This document shows positions 16,793 to 24,372 of a DNA stretch of 48,110 nucleotides, in pieces. This DNA comes from an uncultured Bacteroides sp. (lineage in GTDB: Bacteria > Bacteroidota > Bacteroidia > Cytophagales > Cyclobacteriaceae): contig CABHOV010000005.1 of NCBI GenBank assembly GCA_902168185.1, forward strand, positions 1 to 48,110, written 5' to 3'. The stretch's first letter is position 1. Each line of letters opens with the position of its first letter. Below the pieces are notes generated by a model, which was not told the origin of the DNA, made no database searches, and worked only from the letters and a program-made list of their open reading frames with translations. The translations under genes and the position numbers were made by a program.

Positions 16793-17635
16793 ATGACATA
16801 CATACTTCGTCCGGCTTTATACCGGTATATAACAGCTGCTATATTCGTGCTGCGGGTCTACGCTACCTTTGGACAGCACGCAGGTCAAACGCCGTACATC
16901 GAACTGGCATTCAACAAAACATCGAGTATTGTTTTTGCTTCGCCCATCACCGCGGTCGATCGTGGCAGCCGCGATGTGCTGGCACAAAAAGCAAAAGGGG
17001 TATCCAACGTTCTCCAACTGAAAGCTGCCCGCACAAACTTTAAGGAAACAAACCTTACGGTCATCACCGCCGATGGTATGCTTCATCACTTTTTTGTGCG
17101 CTATACCGAGACGCCTGCTATGATGACTTTGGATCGCAGAGCCGCTGCCCCCGAAAATTCTGACCCGGCCTCGCTCATCTTTGAGGGTGATGTCAATGAG
17201 ACTTCTCTTCAACGGGACGCCGAATATATACTCACGCACCCGCCGCGCTCTTCCTTACGGGCCAGCGCACGAAACAAAATGAAACTCTCCCTGGAGCGCA
17301 TCTATATTCATGACAACGTGATGTACTATCACGTAAGAATTTCAAATGCCTCTCATATTCCCTTTCACACCGATATGCTTCGCTTCTTTGTCCGCGACCG
17401 GCAGCAGATCAAGCGCACGGCTTCGCAGGAAGTAGGAGAGGCGCCGCTATATATTGCCGGTAGCAGTGACGTGGTCGGCGCTCACCAGGCGATAGACGTC
17501 GTCTATGCACTGCCCAAGTTTACCATCCCCGATGCCAAGCGCCTGGTCATTGAGCTGCTGGAGCGAAAGGGGGGTCGTCACCTTCGCCTGCAGATACACA
17601 ACAAGACGATTATGAAAGCCGTGCCGCTGCCGTAA
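16793..17635 (+). CDS. traN: Conjugative transposon protein TraN (DUF4138, VirB9-like)
   Basis: A 280-residue secreted protein with a signal peptide ending near ATFGQ. The mature start (PYIELAFNKTSSIVFASPIT) and the repeated pattern VDRGSRDVLAQKAKGVSNVL then LKAARTNFKETNLTVITADG are the hallmark of TraN/DUF4138. This protein forms the outer-membrane part of the channel, like VirB9, with TraM. The C-terminal half is a beta-rich domain. It is the last classical tra gene in the block; TraO, P and Q do not follow. Confidence 0.95.
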   Translation: MTYILRPALYRYITAAIFVLRVYATFGQHAGQTPYIELAFNKTSSIVFASPITAVDRGSRDVLAQKAKGVSNVLQLKAARTNFKETNLTVITADGMLHHFFVRYTETPAMMTLDRRAAAPENSDPASLIFEGDVNETSLQRDAEYILTHPPRSSLRASARNKMKLSLERIYIHDNVMYYHVRISNASHIPFHTDMLRFFVRDRQQIKRTASQEVGEAPLYIAGSSDVVGAHQAIDVVYALPKFTIPDAKRLVIELLERKGGRHLRLQIHNKTIMKAVPLP

Positions 17636-17727
17636 CGACAAGCGCTGATATATACCTGTTCCGGTATATATCTTCTATACCTATCGAATGAACAAGCAGT
17701 AATCAAACACTTTAAAAATTATCAATT

Positions 17728-18534
17728 ATGAATGAAAACAACGTAGAGTATCTCAAGGAACGTGTGTTCTTCCTGGGCTTTGGCGATAAACTTGATGCCG
17801 AGCTCCAAAAGAACATCCATGCAAACCAGGATCGCTTCCAGCTGCTCACACAAGGGGAGTTTGTAACCGGTGACAAAAGACAGCTCGTAAGCTTTGAACT
17901 CGACTTTGCCAAATCCAAACAAAGCGACTTGTACTTTTTCAATAACTACAAGGCAACCTTAAAGCATGAGGACCCGGCCCAGGAACGCTCGCAGACTTTC
18001 TACATCAACAAGGGCAATGGCGTAACGGCGAAGGAAGCCTATAATTTACTCGAAGGTCGCGCCGTGCACAAGAAGCTCACCAGTAAGGAAGGACAACCTT
18101 ACCAGGCGTGGATACAGCTTGGCACCACCAAGGAGGAAAACGGAAACTATAAAGTACAGCAGTATCACAGTGCCTGGGGCTTTGACCTACAGAAGACACT
18201 GGACAAGCTTCCCATACGGGAAATGGGAGACCCGGGTGCTGCCGAGCACGTGGTGAAATCTCTGGAGAAGGGAAACCTGACGGCGGTACAGTATGAGCGC
18301 AGTGGCAAAGCTGAAAACATGTTTATCGAGGCTAACCCGCGGGAGCGCAACGTAATTGTCTATGACAGCAGTATGCGCCGGCAGTTCCAGGGTATAAAAG
18401 AATATACAGCAGAGAAGAATGATCTCCAGGAAGGTAAATCCGTGAGTCATTCTCAAAAGTATAAACCCAAAGATATACCCCCCGATGCCGACAAGGAGGA
18501 GCGGCAGGCGAAATCAAAAAAAGTATCCCATTAG
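17728..18534 (+). CDS. Conserved conjugative-element cytosolic protein (MNEKNxxYLK family)
   Basis: A 268-residue soluble protein without signal or membrane helix. The start NENNVEYLKERVFFLGFGDK, the segment DLYFFNNYKATLK, and TFYINKGNGVTAKEAYNLLEGRAVHK closely resemble a family I know from Bacteroidota conjugative elements, where neighbours are often DUF3945-type proteins; the exact family name is uncertain and function unknown. An element-encoded host-takeover or anti-defence role has been guessed for such abundant small proteins but nothing here proves it. The C-terminus is Lys/Glu-rich and disordered. Confidence 0.75.
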   Translation: MNENNVEYLKERVFFLGFGDKLDAELQKNIHANQDRFQLLTQGEFVTGDKRQLVSFELDFAKSKQSDLYFFNNYKATLKHEDPAQERSQTFYINKGNGVTAKEAYNLLEGRAVHKKLTSKEGQPYQAWIQLGTTKEENGNYKVQQYHSAWGFDLQKTLDKLPIREMGDPGAAEHVVKSLEKGNLTAVQYERSGKAENMFIEANPRERNVIVYDSSMRRQFQGIKEYTAEKNDLQEGKSVSHSQKYKPKDIPPDADKEERQAKSKKVSH

Positions 18535-18605
18535 CTTTTCTATTTCTGGACTCTTTGAGCTTCTTTTAGATCTATAGCCTGCCAGCTCAAGGACTGGTAT
18601 ATATA

Positions 18606-18686
18606 GTATTGCGCTTAACCTTTTGGTTAGGGGAGTGCCCCAGGTGCTGGAGCCTGCGGCCTCTTGGTATGGTTACAGCGCAATAC
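18606..18686 (+). other. Long imperfect hairpin with GC-rich structured loop
   Basis: GTATTGCGCTTAACC at 18606-18620 pairs with GGTTACAGCGCAATAC at 18671-18686: ten pairs, one bulged C, then five pairs. The 50-base loop is GC-rich and can form a small GGGG-AGTG-CCCC hairpin (18630-18641). It lies 41 bases before the DUF6943-like start, so it could be a cis-acting RNA, a rho-independent barrier without T-tract, or a DNA structure such as a transfer or replication site. It does not match any riboswitch I know. Confidence 0.55.
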
Positions 18687-18727
18687 GAATATATACTTGG
18701 TTATATTTTGCACGTGCCCAAAGGATC

Positions 18728-19159
18728 ATGGCTATTAAAAACACAGTCGAAATGAACAGCGCATCTTCCGACCTTCATTTCTATATACTTTCCAAGGGAT
18801 TCAATGCAGGTAAACCTGTAGAGCGTCCTGCGTCGAACTGCTTTGTCATTACGGCTATCGACGAAGAAGAAAAGAAGAAGCTATACTGGGTGTGCTATAG
18901 TCTTTGGATATCGGGTTCCTATATTCCCTATCTGAAGGGAGAGGCGATCCCCGCCCTTCACATCAGCGATGCCTCGGCGCTCGTTGAAAAAGTATATCGC
19001 GGCATCAACTTTAATCTTGATAATACCAAAGCGCTGATTGCGCAGCTAAGTCAAATTGTGCATGCTGAAAAACAACTTTCACTCCAGCAGAAGCTCACCG
19101 CGGAGTTAAAAAATTCCCTGGCCAGGCGACTTACCTTTCATAGACCGAGCGCAAGGTAA
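18728..19159 (+). CDS. DUF6943-like mobile-element protein
   Basis: From ATG 18728 the product is 143 residues. FYILSKGFNAGKPVERPASN, then CFVITAIDEEEKKKLYWVCY and HISDASALVEKVYRGINFN, resemble small soluble proteins (DUF6943) found in Bacteroidota conjugative elements; function unknown. The frame is open upstream to 18623, but that part overlaps the hairpin and contains no family-like sequence. The sequence TATATTTTG at 18700-18709 resembles a -7 element. This is the last gene with the composition of the transfer block; the next genes are clearly more AT-rich. Confidence 0.65.
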   Translation: MAIKNTVEMNSASSDLHFYILSKGFNAGKPVERPASNCFVITAIDEEEKKKLYWVCYSLWISGSYIPYLKGEAIPALHISDASALVEKVYRGINFNLDNTKALIAQLSQIVHAEKQLSLQQKLTAELKNSLARRLTFHRPSAR

Positions 19160-19249
19160 ATGGTGCCCATGCTATTTAAATCCCTTTTAGTGTAAGTAAA
19201 TGCAATATCGATGGTTGACAAAATAAATATTTTTTTGCGAAATGTCCAC

Positions 19250-19276
19250 CAGATAGCTATCTGTTGCGTATATTTG
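19250..19276 (+). promoter_or_regulatory. Operator palindrome and -7 element of the XRE-ImmA/PIN module
   Basis: CAGATAGCTATCTG (19250-19263) is a perfect 14-bp palindrome. Six bases further on, TATATTTG (19269-19276) matches the Bacteroidota -7 consensus TAnnTTTG exactly. A clear -33 TTTG at the usual spacing was not found. The arrangement suggests autorepression by the XRE domain of the first gene. A strong Shine-Dalgarno-like AAGGAGGAAT follows at 19280-19289, but the gene starts about 75 bases later. Confidence 0.6.
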
Positions 19277-19364
19277 TCTTAAGGAGGAATAGGCTTTTAG
19301 GTCTTTTGTTGGGGGATGCTTTACCATAGCGTATGACCAGACACAGAACTAAACCAATACTTGC

Positions 19365-20414
19365 ATGAAGAATTTTTCTGAAAGACTTAAATCCGCAAGG
19401 GTAATGAAAGGTTATTCCCTTCAGGATTTAGCCGATGCACTGAATAAAGCGGTAAGTAAGCAGGCTCTTAATAAATATGAGCAAGGTTTAATGAAACCGG
19501 ATCAAGAAGTGCTCATAAAACTTTGTAACGCACTCGATGTCCGGCCAGATTATTTTATGCGCGATATGAGTATTGACCTTGGAAATATAGAATTCAGGAA
19601 ACTCAAAAAATTATCTGTAAAAGAATCAGCACGGATAAAGGAGAAAACCGTTGACTTTTTAGAGCGGTATTTTGAGTTAGAAGATCTTCTCGGAATCGAC
19701 AAAACTTTTGTCAATCCAATTGAAAGCATTGAGGTAAATTCTTACGTGGATGTTGAGACAGCGGCCGAGAAAATAAGACAAGTATGGGAACTTGGAGAAG
19801 ATCCATTAAATAACGTTATCGAATTACTAGAGGACAATAACATTAAGGTAATCGAAATCGACTCGACTTCTGATTTTGTAGGACTAGCTACTTGGGAGGG
19901 AATTAAGAATCCGGTTGTAGTAGTCAATTCATCTTTGGGAGCAGATAGAAAACGTTTTACGGTGTTACATGAGTTGGGTCATATCTTGATGAAGGTAAAT
20001 CACCATCCTGAAAAAGAAAGGGAGTTCTTTTGCCACTCCTTTGCAGGCGCGATGCTTGTACCAAAAAAATTATTGATTAAGGAACTCGGTCCTGCCAGGT
20101 CTCAAATTTATTTGAACGAACTGGTTTACTTAAAAAAACAATTTGGTGCCTCAATACAGGCCATCATGTTTCGTGCAAAACATTTAGGAATAGTTACCGA
20201 AAGCTATTTTAAAAGTTTTATGGTGCATTTTAGCATGCAGGGTTATAAGAAAAACGAGCCAGGAGAGTATCAAGGGTACGAAAAATCAAACCGATTCAAG
20301 CAGTTAATCTATCGTGCAGTTGCCGAGGAAATTATTTCCAGTTCAAAAGCAGCAGCTTTAGATAATAAGAAGCTTGCAGAGTTTCGGGACGAGCTTGCAC
20401 AATACAATCCATGA
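19365..20414 (+). CDS. XRE-ImmA antitoxin/regulator (HTH plus HExxH metallopeptidase)
   Basis: A 349-residue two-domain protein. Residues 1-65 form a helix-turn-helix of the XRE type (LKSARVMKGYSLQDLADALN and ALNKYEQG). From about residue 145 it is an ImmA/IrrE-like domain (COG2856 type) with zinc motif HELGH at 202-206 and a downstream EREFFCHSFAGAMLVP helix supplying the third ligand. Such proteins bind and cut regulators in phages and ICEs, and also serve as antitoxins next to PIN or RES-like toxins. Here the stop overlaps the next start by 4 bp (ATGA), so an antitoxin and autoregulator role for the PIN protein is most likely (inference). Base composition is much lower in GC than the tra block, pointing to separate acquisition. 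Confidence 0.88.
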   Translation: MKNFSERLKSARVMKGYSLQDLADALNKAVSKQALNKYEQGLMKPDQEVLIKLCNALDVRPDYFMRDMSIDLGNIEFRKLKKLSVKESARIKEKTVDFLERYFELEDLLGIDKTFVNPIESIEVNSYVDVETAAEKIRQVWELGEDPLNNVIELLEDNNIKVIEIDSTSDFVGLATWEGIKNPVVVVNSSLGADRKRFTVLHELGHILMKVNHHPEKEREFFCHSFAGAMLVPKKLLIKELGPARSQIYLNELVYLKKQFGASIQAIMFRAKHLGIVTESYFKSFMVHFSMQGYKKNEPGEYQGYEKSNRFKQLIYRAVAEEIISSSKAAALDNKKLAEFRDELAQYNP

Positions 20415-20896
20415 GGGTTGCTGTTACTGATGCCAATATTTTTATTGATGTAATTCATATTGAATTACAAGACGAGTTATTTGCAGCAGAGCTCGAGATT
20501 CACACTACTCTAAGTGTGCTTGATGAACTAAATGAACGACAGCAGGCCATTCTTGCAACGCATATTAAGCAAAAGCAGTTAACTGTTCATTCGAAGGAGC
20601 CAACCAATATTCCGAGGGAGGTCGAAGCAAATAAAAGACTAAGCCCCTCTGACAAATCTGTTTTTAGCCTAGCTATAGAATTGCACGCGTTAATATTGAC
20701 AGGCGATGGCTTACTTAGAAAGGTGTCAGTGTCTCAAAAAATTGAGGTTCATGGAATAATCTGGCTTCTAGATAGATTTATTGAGAAGAATCTCATTGCA
20801 AAAAATAAGGCAACTGAGCAATTAAGGCGTTTAATGCTCTACAACAAAAGGCTGCCAGTAGAAGATTGCGAAAAGCGTTTTAAAGACTGGTCTTAG
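20411..20896 (+). CDS. PIN-domain-like ribonuclease, probable toxin
   Basis: A 161-residue protein starting VAVTDANIFIDVI. PIN acidic residues can be assigned: Asp7 and Asp13 in the first strand, Glu39 in LDELNE, Asp81 in PSDKSVFSLA and Asp99 in LTGDGLLRK. The order and spacing fit PIN nucleases, which cut RNA as toxins of toxin-antitoxin systems. The start codon overlaps the stop of the XRE-ImmA gene, so they are translationally coupled. The protein appears complete, with all predicted catalytic residues kept. Confidence 0.82.
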   Translation: MRVAVTDANIFIDVIHIELQDELFAAELEIHTTLSVLDELNERQQAILATHIKQKQLTVHSKEPTNIPREVEANKRLSPSDKSVFSLAIELHALILTGDGLLRKVSVSQKIEVHGIIWLLDRFIEKNLIAKNKATEQLRRLMLYNKRLPVEDCEKRFKDWS

Positions 20897-21176
20897 AAGT
20901 CTCCAAGTGTAACAGTTTCACAGTTGAAAAAGGTATGCTCAACATGTAAGCTTCCCGTATTAGGACGTCTACAAATTTGAAAAATTCATTTATAGTTATA
21001 GTTCATGAATATGGGGATTCGGTTGGGATATAGTTATCGAACACTATATATAATCTCGGCCAAGTCAAAAAAACTTAAACAATTCTATAAATGTAGCTTA
21101 TGCTTAGCCACTACTCGAAGTTCTTTAATTTAAAATGGTTTTGTAGCGGAGATAGCAGTGTACGCCCGAGAGGGAA
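20897..21176. other. Gene-free AT-rich spacer
   Basis: I see no gene, tRNA or clear terminator here. The stretch separates the toxin-antitoxin module from the left copy of the araC-region repeat. Its last ~40 bases (from about 21142) are more GC-rich than the rest and abut the repeat, so a recombination boundary may lie there. Confidence 0.5.
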
Positions 21177-21334
21177 GTCTCGCCCTGCGATAAAGATTTA
21201 CTAAGTTATAATATATAGCGTAGATCGATTGCAGCTCGCGACAGCAATACTTTATTGGTTCCAAAGATTATTTTCAGTATATCACTACATGAACTATCAA
21301 ACATTCGAACCACACGCGGATTTAAAATCCATTG
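21177..21334 (+). repeat. Left copy of a 158/159-bp direct repeat (araC promoter and 5' end)
   Basis: This stretch is nearly identical to 24644-24802; I see one indel (a T in the AAGTTATAA run) and two substitutions near 21230-21236. The repeat covers the promoter region and the first 15 codons of the araC gene. Right of the repeat the left copy jumps directly to araC 3' sequence. Confidence 0.95.
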
Positions 21335-21440
21335 GTTAACGAGCAGTCGGAGAGCCTAACAGATATAGCATACGAAAATGATTACTTCTATCATGCCACT
21401 TCATCAAAGGTTTCAAAGGGTCAACGGCACATCAGAAAAG
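21289..21440 (+). pseudogene. Internally deleted araC-family pseudogene
   Basis: The first codons are identical to the intact regulator at 24757 (MNYQTFEPHADLKSI). After the repeat the sequence jumps to the C-terminal helix-turn-helix (EQSESLTDIAYENDYF), which in the intact gene lies about 615 bp further on. The N-terminal and C-terminal parts are in different frames, and similarity fades after about base 21440. A frame called at 21332-21598 begins in this remnant and then runs into unrelated DNA, so it is not a gene. The intact parent is at 24757-25578. Confidence 0.9.
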
Positions 21441-21503
21441 CATGGTATCACCGAAATCCATGCACGGTATCAGTGAAATATCTAAGAAAAAGTGAAAGTT
21501 TAT

Positions 21504-21530
21504 CAACTGCGCAAAAAGATTGCGCAGTTG
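21504..21530 (+). terminator. Stem-loop, possible terminator
   Basis: CAACTGCGCA (21504-21513) and TGCGCAGTTG (21521-21530) form a perfect 10-bp stem with a 7-base loop. A weak T-rich stretch follows. It lies between the araC remnant and the first cargo gene, and could end transcription from the remnant promoter. Confidence 0.55.
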
Positions 21531-21560
21531 GGCTTATTCTTTGTACCGTTAACATAGCTT

Positions 21561-22118
21561 ATGATGATATTGAAGGATTTGAAAGAGAATGTTTTTAAAG
21601 TACTGGAGGATCAAATGGCTTTAGAAGATTTTGAAAGATGGCTTTATAGTTCAGAAGAGCTACAAAGCCTGATGAATGAAAGTGTCGTGCTTGAGGCATA
21701 TACTGTGAACTATAACCAGCGAGATGCAAAGTATAAACTCAAAAAAGCAATCTTTAAATATTTTGATGAAGACGAATTCTTGCTATGGAAAGTCAAGTCG
21801 AATCTCCGTGATCTAATTGTCAATGGAGGCAATAGGGATCGTATCTTAAATGATTTTTATTATATAGGATATGATGGATATACCTTTTTATACTGCATTG
21901 GCTACTACATATATAGGATTGAAGACACAGAATACTGTGGAAATAATCTGGAATCTTTATTAATGGAACTTAAACGGGACTGTAAGATTCTTCTTGACGA
22001 GATTGAAAAGCAGGAATTTGAGAATCCTGGATTTAGACTCAAGGATTATCGTCCGGGTGATAAACTGGAGTTCAATCCATTGGAGGTAGCAAAAAAATGG
22101 TGGAATTTCTGGAGATGA
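21561..22118 (+). CDS. Putative immunity-like protein, unrecognised family
   Basis: A 185-residue soluble, acidic, mostly helical protein (MALEDFERWLYSSEELQSLM, then WKVKSNLRDLIVNGGNRDRI). The pattern of an N-terminal helix plus a FERWLY-type motif, one-gene size and AT-rich composition are like immunity proteins of polymorphic toxin systems in Bacteroidota. I cannot name the family and no intact toxin lies next to it. It ends WWNFWR, an unusually aromatic tail. The ATG pair at 21561/21564 is the first start after a stem-loop. Confidence 0.6.
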   Translation: MMILKDLKENVFKVLEDQMALEDFERWLYSSEELQSLMNESVVLEAYTVNYNQRDAKYKLKKAIFKYFDEDEFLLWKVKSNLRDLIVNGGNRDRILNDFYYIGYDGYTFLYCIGYYIYRIEDTEYCGNNLESLLMELKRDCKILLDEIEKQEFENPGFRLKDYRPGDKLEFNPLEVAKKWWNFWR

Positions 22119-22217
22119 CATTCAGATTACAAAAGGTACCTGTTGCTGTTATGATGATAGCGTTGATCACAAGCTAATTGTAGTTTTAAGGATGGCAAAA
22201 AAAATAAGTATAGTATT

Positions 22218-22745
22218 ATGAGTTATATAGTTGTTGATGTAGAGGCGGATGGACCGATACCTCATAAATATTCGATGGTAAGTTTTGGAGCCGTTGTTCT
22301 TGATGGCACACTAAACAAAACCTTCTACGGACAAGTGAAACCTATATCTGAAGAGTGGATTCCGGAGGCTCTTGCAGTAAGTGGTCTTACCAGAGAACAG
22401 CATCTGTCCTTTAAAAAACCTGAAGCTGAAATGGCAAGGTTTCATGCCTGGCTTTCTGCGACCTCAAGCGGAAGACCGGTTTTCGTAAGTGATAACCTTG
22501 CATTTGACTGGCAATGGATCAATTACTATTTCCATTTCTATTTAAATGAAAATCCTTTTGGTTTTAGCGGAAGAAGAATAGGCGATCTATACTGTGGAAT
22601 GAAGATGAACACGGGCCTCAATCATGAATGGAAAAAGTTATTCAGACAAACCAAACATGATCATAATCCTGTTAACGATGCAAAAGGAAATGCAGAGGCG
22701 CTTTTAAAAATGAATATGCTAGGATTGAAAATCCCTATAGGGTGA
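22218..22745 (+). CDS. DEDDh 3'-5' exonuclease (DnaQ/RNase T fold)
   Basis: A 175-residue single-domain exonuclease. Exo I is VVDVEADG with Asp7 and Glu9. Exo II is NLAFDWQWI with Asp97. Exo III is DHNPVNDAKGNAEAL with His149 and Asp154. All four metal ligands and the general base of DEDDh nucleases are present, so it should be active on DNA or RNA ends. Size fits stand-alone DnaQ-like proteins. A weak 6-bp stem at 22761-22780 follows. It is unusual among the immunity-like genes around it; a role in defence or in repair of toxin damage is possible but unproven. Confidence 0.85.
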   Translation: MSYIVVDVEADGPIPHKYSMVSFGAVVLDGTLNKTFYGQVKPISEEWIPEALAVSGLTREQHLSFKKPEAEMARFHAWLSATSSGRPVFVSDNLAFDWQWINYYFHFYLNENPFGFSGRRIGDLYCGMKMNTGLNHEWKKLFRQTKHDHNPVNDAKGNAEALLKMNMLGLKIPIG

Positions 22746-22906
22746 TGAAGGAATAACAAGGTCTACTTTAAAACGTAGACGAAGCAACCCTTTGATGCCA
22801 TTTTTAGCATATTACTAAATACAAAGCTGTTGTTAACTAAATATATACATGCAGCGATGATTCAACTATTAGTTTGTATATCGTACTGTCGTAAAGCCAA
22901 AGAGAA

Positions 22907-23395
22907 ATGAAGCATTATATTTTAATCTTAATAATTGTATTCTGTCAGCTGTCCTGTAAACAAGAACGTGTCCCAAGCAATGATATTGACGGAGAAGTAG
23001 TCTCTCCGAGTTCAAGCGGACCTAGCCAGGAGGAGATCGATCAATTGCTAGAAAGAGCAATTAAAAATGGAGATGAGCGTGCCTACAATAGAGTCGCGGC
23101 TCACTATTTCCTCAACGAGCAGCGTGAGACCATCTTCTATTATGCATTTGTTATGGCTACAAAGTATAAAAGTGCCGAAGCATACTTTCATTTATACTTA
23201 ATAATGGGAGACATAGATTCCGATAGCATTAGGTCAATTGATGAACTAGATGCAGCTACTCGAGATATTAGGTCATACTGCCTGCTTCGTTCATACGAGC
23301 TAAATAAGGATTTTGCAAAATCTCGTGTCGAAGATCTTTTTCCAAAAGGTATTCCGTCATCGAAATCCTATTGTCAAACAATTTGCGACAAATAA
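22907..23395 (+). CDS. Small lipoprotein of immunity type
   Basis: A 162-residue lipoprotein: signal KHYILILIIVFCQLSC with Cys17 as predicted lipidation site, a Ser/Pro linker, then a helical repeat-like domain (LLERAIKNGDERAYNRVAAH, then YAFVMATKYKSAEAYFHLYL). This pattern resembles lipoproteins I recall beside toxin loci in Bacteroidota, likely immunity proteins against toxins acting in the periplasm, but no partner is adjacent. The helical repeats recall Sel1/TPR units. It appears intact. Confidence 0.65.
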   Translation: MKHYILILIIVFCQLSCKQERVPSNDIDGEVVSPSSSGPSQEEIDQLLERAIKNGDERAYNRVAAHYFLNEQRETIFYYAFVMATKYKSAEAYFHLYLIMGDIDSDSIRSIDELDAATRDIRSYCLLRSYELNKDFAKSRVEDLFPKGIPSSKSYCQTICDK

Positions 23396-23486
23396 AATAG
23401 CTCGATTAGTATATATCTTGAAGACCGACATGGACGTAGATAGAGCAATTTTTAAGTTGGTCATTACTACCCAGCGAAAAAACATA

Positions 23487-23760
23487 ATGATTGAAATAAA
23501 ATATTTAGATGCGATAAGAGCAAGGTTAGCAAAGACCTCTAAATGTGCCTGGATTCCTTACATCGAAGGAAGAGATTTTACTAGCGGATCGAGTTTTATT
23601 ATGACAATGACTACAGATTCACGAGGTGATGATATAGATTATTGGAGCGACAAATGCTTATATTGATTTTATTGGACACGCAAAGCAAGATATAGGAATG
23701 CTTCTTGATGAGGTGAATCGATTAAGGAAAAAAAATACCGACCTTGGTGGAGATGTGTAG
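23487..23760 (+). pseudogene. Frameshifted gene of an EGRDxxSGSxFIMT family
   Basis: From ATG 23487 the frame reads WIPYIEGRDFTSGSSFIMTM and DDIDYW, then runs out at 23666. One frame over, from 23644, it continues GATNAYIDFIGHAKQDIGML and LDEVNRLRKK to a stop at 23758-23760. Joined, the two halves give about 90 residues with the pattern of a small family I recall from Bacteroidota (EGRD, SGSDFIM, GAT.AD.DFIA.AR.D). One extra T near 23640-23643 explains the break. Function of the family is unknown to me; a place among immunity genes fits. A sequencing error is the other explanation. Confidence 0.7.
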
Positions 23761-23798
23761 ATACGGCCTATCAGGTTGGTTCAAACCTATTTAGATTT

Positions 23799-24200
23799 AT
23801 GAATGAATTTTTGCATAGAACATTTAAGTTATGGGCTTACACGGTAAGTCATAGTTTTTTGATACTTCGTAGCCCTATGTTGTTTAAAGATTTGGAAGGA
23901 TATAGTAGCGAAACGGACTATAATATTGATATTGAATTTATGGCAGTTGAATACTTGGATGTCCCGTATAAATTCACTTCTCTTAAGATATGCGAATTGA
24001 ACGGGGATGACATACCATTAAGGCTTCAGTTCTATAGTTTAAAACTTGGCTTTAAGATATTTCAACTTCAGACGGATGCGGGTTATTATTATATAGTTGC
24101 GGGAAGCTATAGAATAGGTAAGAATAGATGGGTATCAGAAAGTAGAATGGATAATCCCTCTTTGGAATATGAAGAAATTCTTGGTACATCTGGACTCTGA
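23799..24200 (+). CDS. Putative immunity-like protein, unrecognised family
   Basis: A 133-residue beta-rich soluble protein (FKLWAYTVSHSFLILRSPML, then NIDIEFMAVEYLDVP). No signal or membrane segment. It resembles small proteins often found after RHS toxin tips in Bacteroidota, hence the immunity guess; I cannot give a family name. Its end overlaps the beginning of the deaminase-like remnant in another frame, so its last few codons may come from the joint. Confidence 0.6.
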   Translation: MNEFLHRTFKLWAYTVSHSFLILRSPMLFKDLEGYSSETDYNIDIEFMAVEYLDVPYKFTSLKICELNGDDIPLRLQFYSLKLGFKIFQLQTDAGYYYIVAGSYRIGKNRWVSESRMDNPSLEYEEILGTSGL

Positions 24201-24372
24201 ATACAAAATGCTTAATAAACTTGCTAGTGAAGGTTAATCCTATCCTAGCGTTACGGGTACTTTAAAAAGAGTATCAGAAAGTCCTTACTGTGCATCTTGT
24301 AAAGGAGTAATACAACAATTCAATCAAATGTATCCTAACGTTAAACTTATTTTAGTCGATGGAGCCCGGTAA
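24169..24372 (+). pseudogene. C-terminal tip of a deaminase-like polymorphic toxin, with internal stop
   Basis: One frame reads LVHLDSEYKMLNKLASEG, a TAA stop at 24235-24237, then VTGTLKRVSESPYCASCKGV and IQQFNQMYPNVKLILVDGAR, ending at 24370-24372. The pattern (DSE helix; SPYCASC; IxQFxxxYPNV) matches the end of zinc-dependent deaminase toxins, in which the acidic motif and the CxxC supply catalytic Glu and zinc ligands. Only about 60 residues remain and a stop interrupts them, so it is not functional. The upstream shell, RHS or otherwise, is missing. It overlaps the next gene by 14 bases, as toxin tips and immunity genes often do. Confidence 0.7.

Noticed and set aside
18606-18686. TPP or other known riboswitch at the hairpin
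   Set aside because: A GGGG-x-GCC run superficially recalls the TPP aptamer, but the CUGAGA core and second arm are missing.
21332-21598. 88-residue frame at the left repeat
   Set aside because: Its first part is the C-terminal araC remnant and the rest runs into unrelated DNA; annotated as pseudogene instead.
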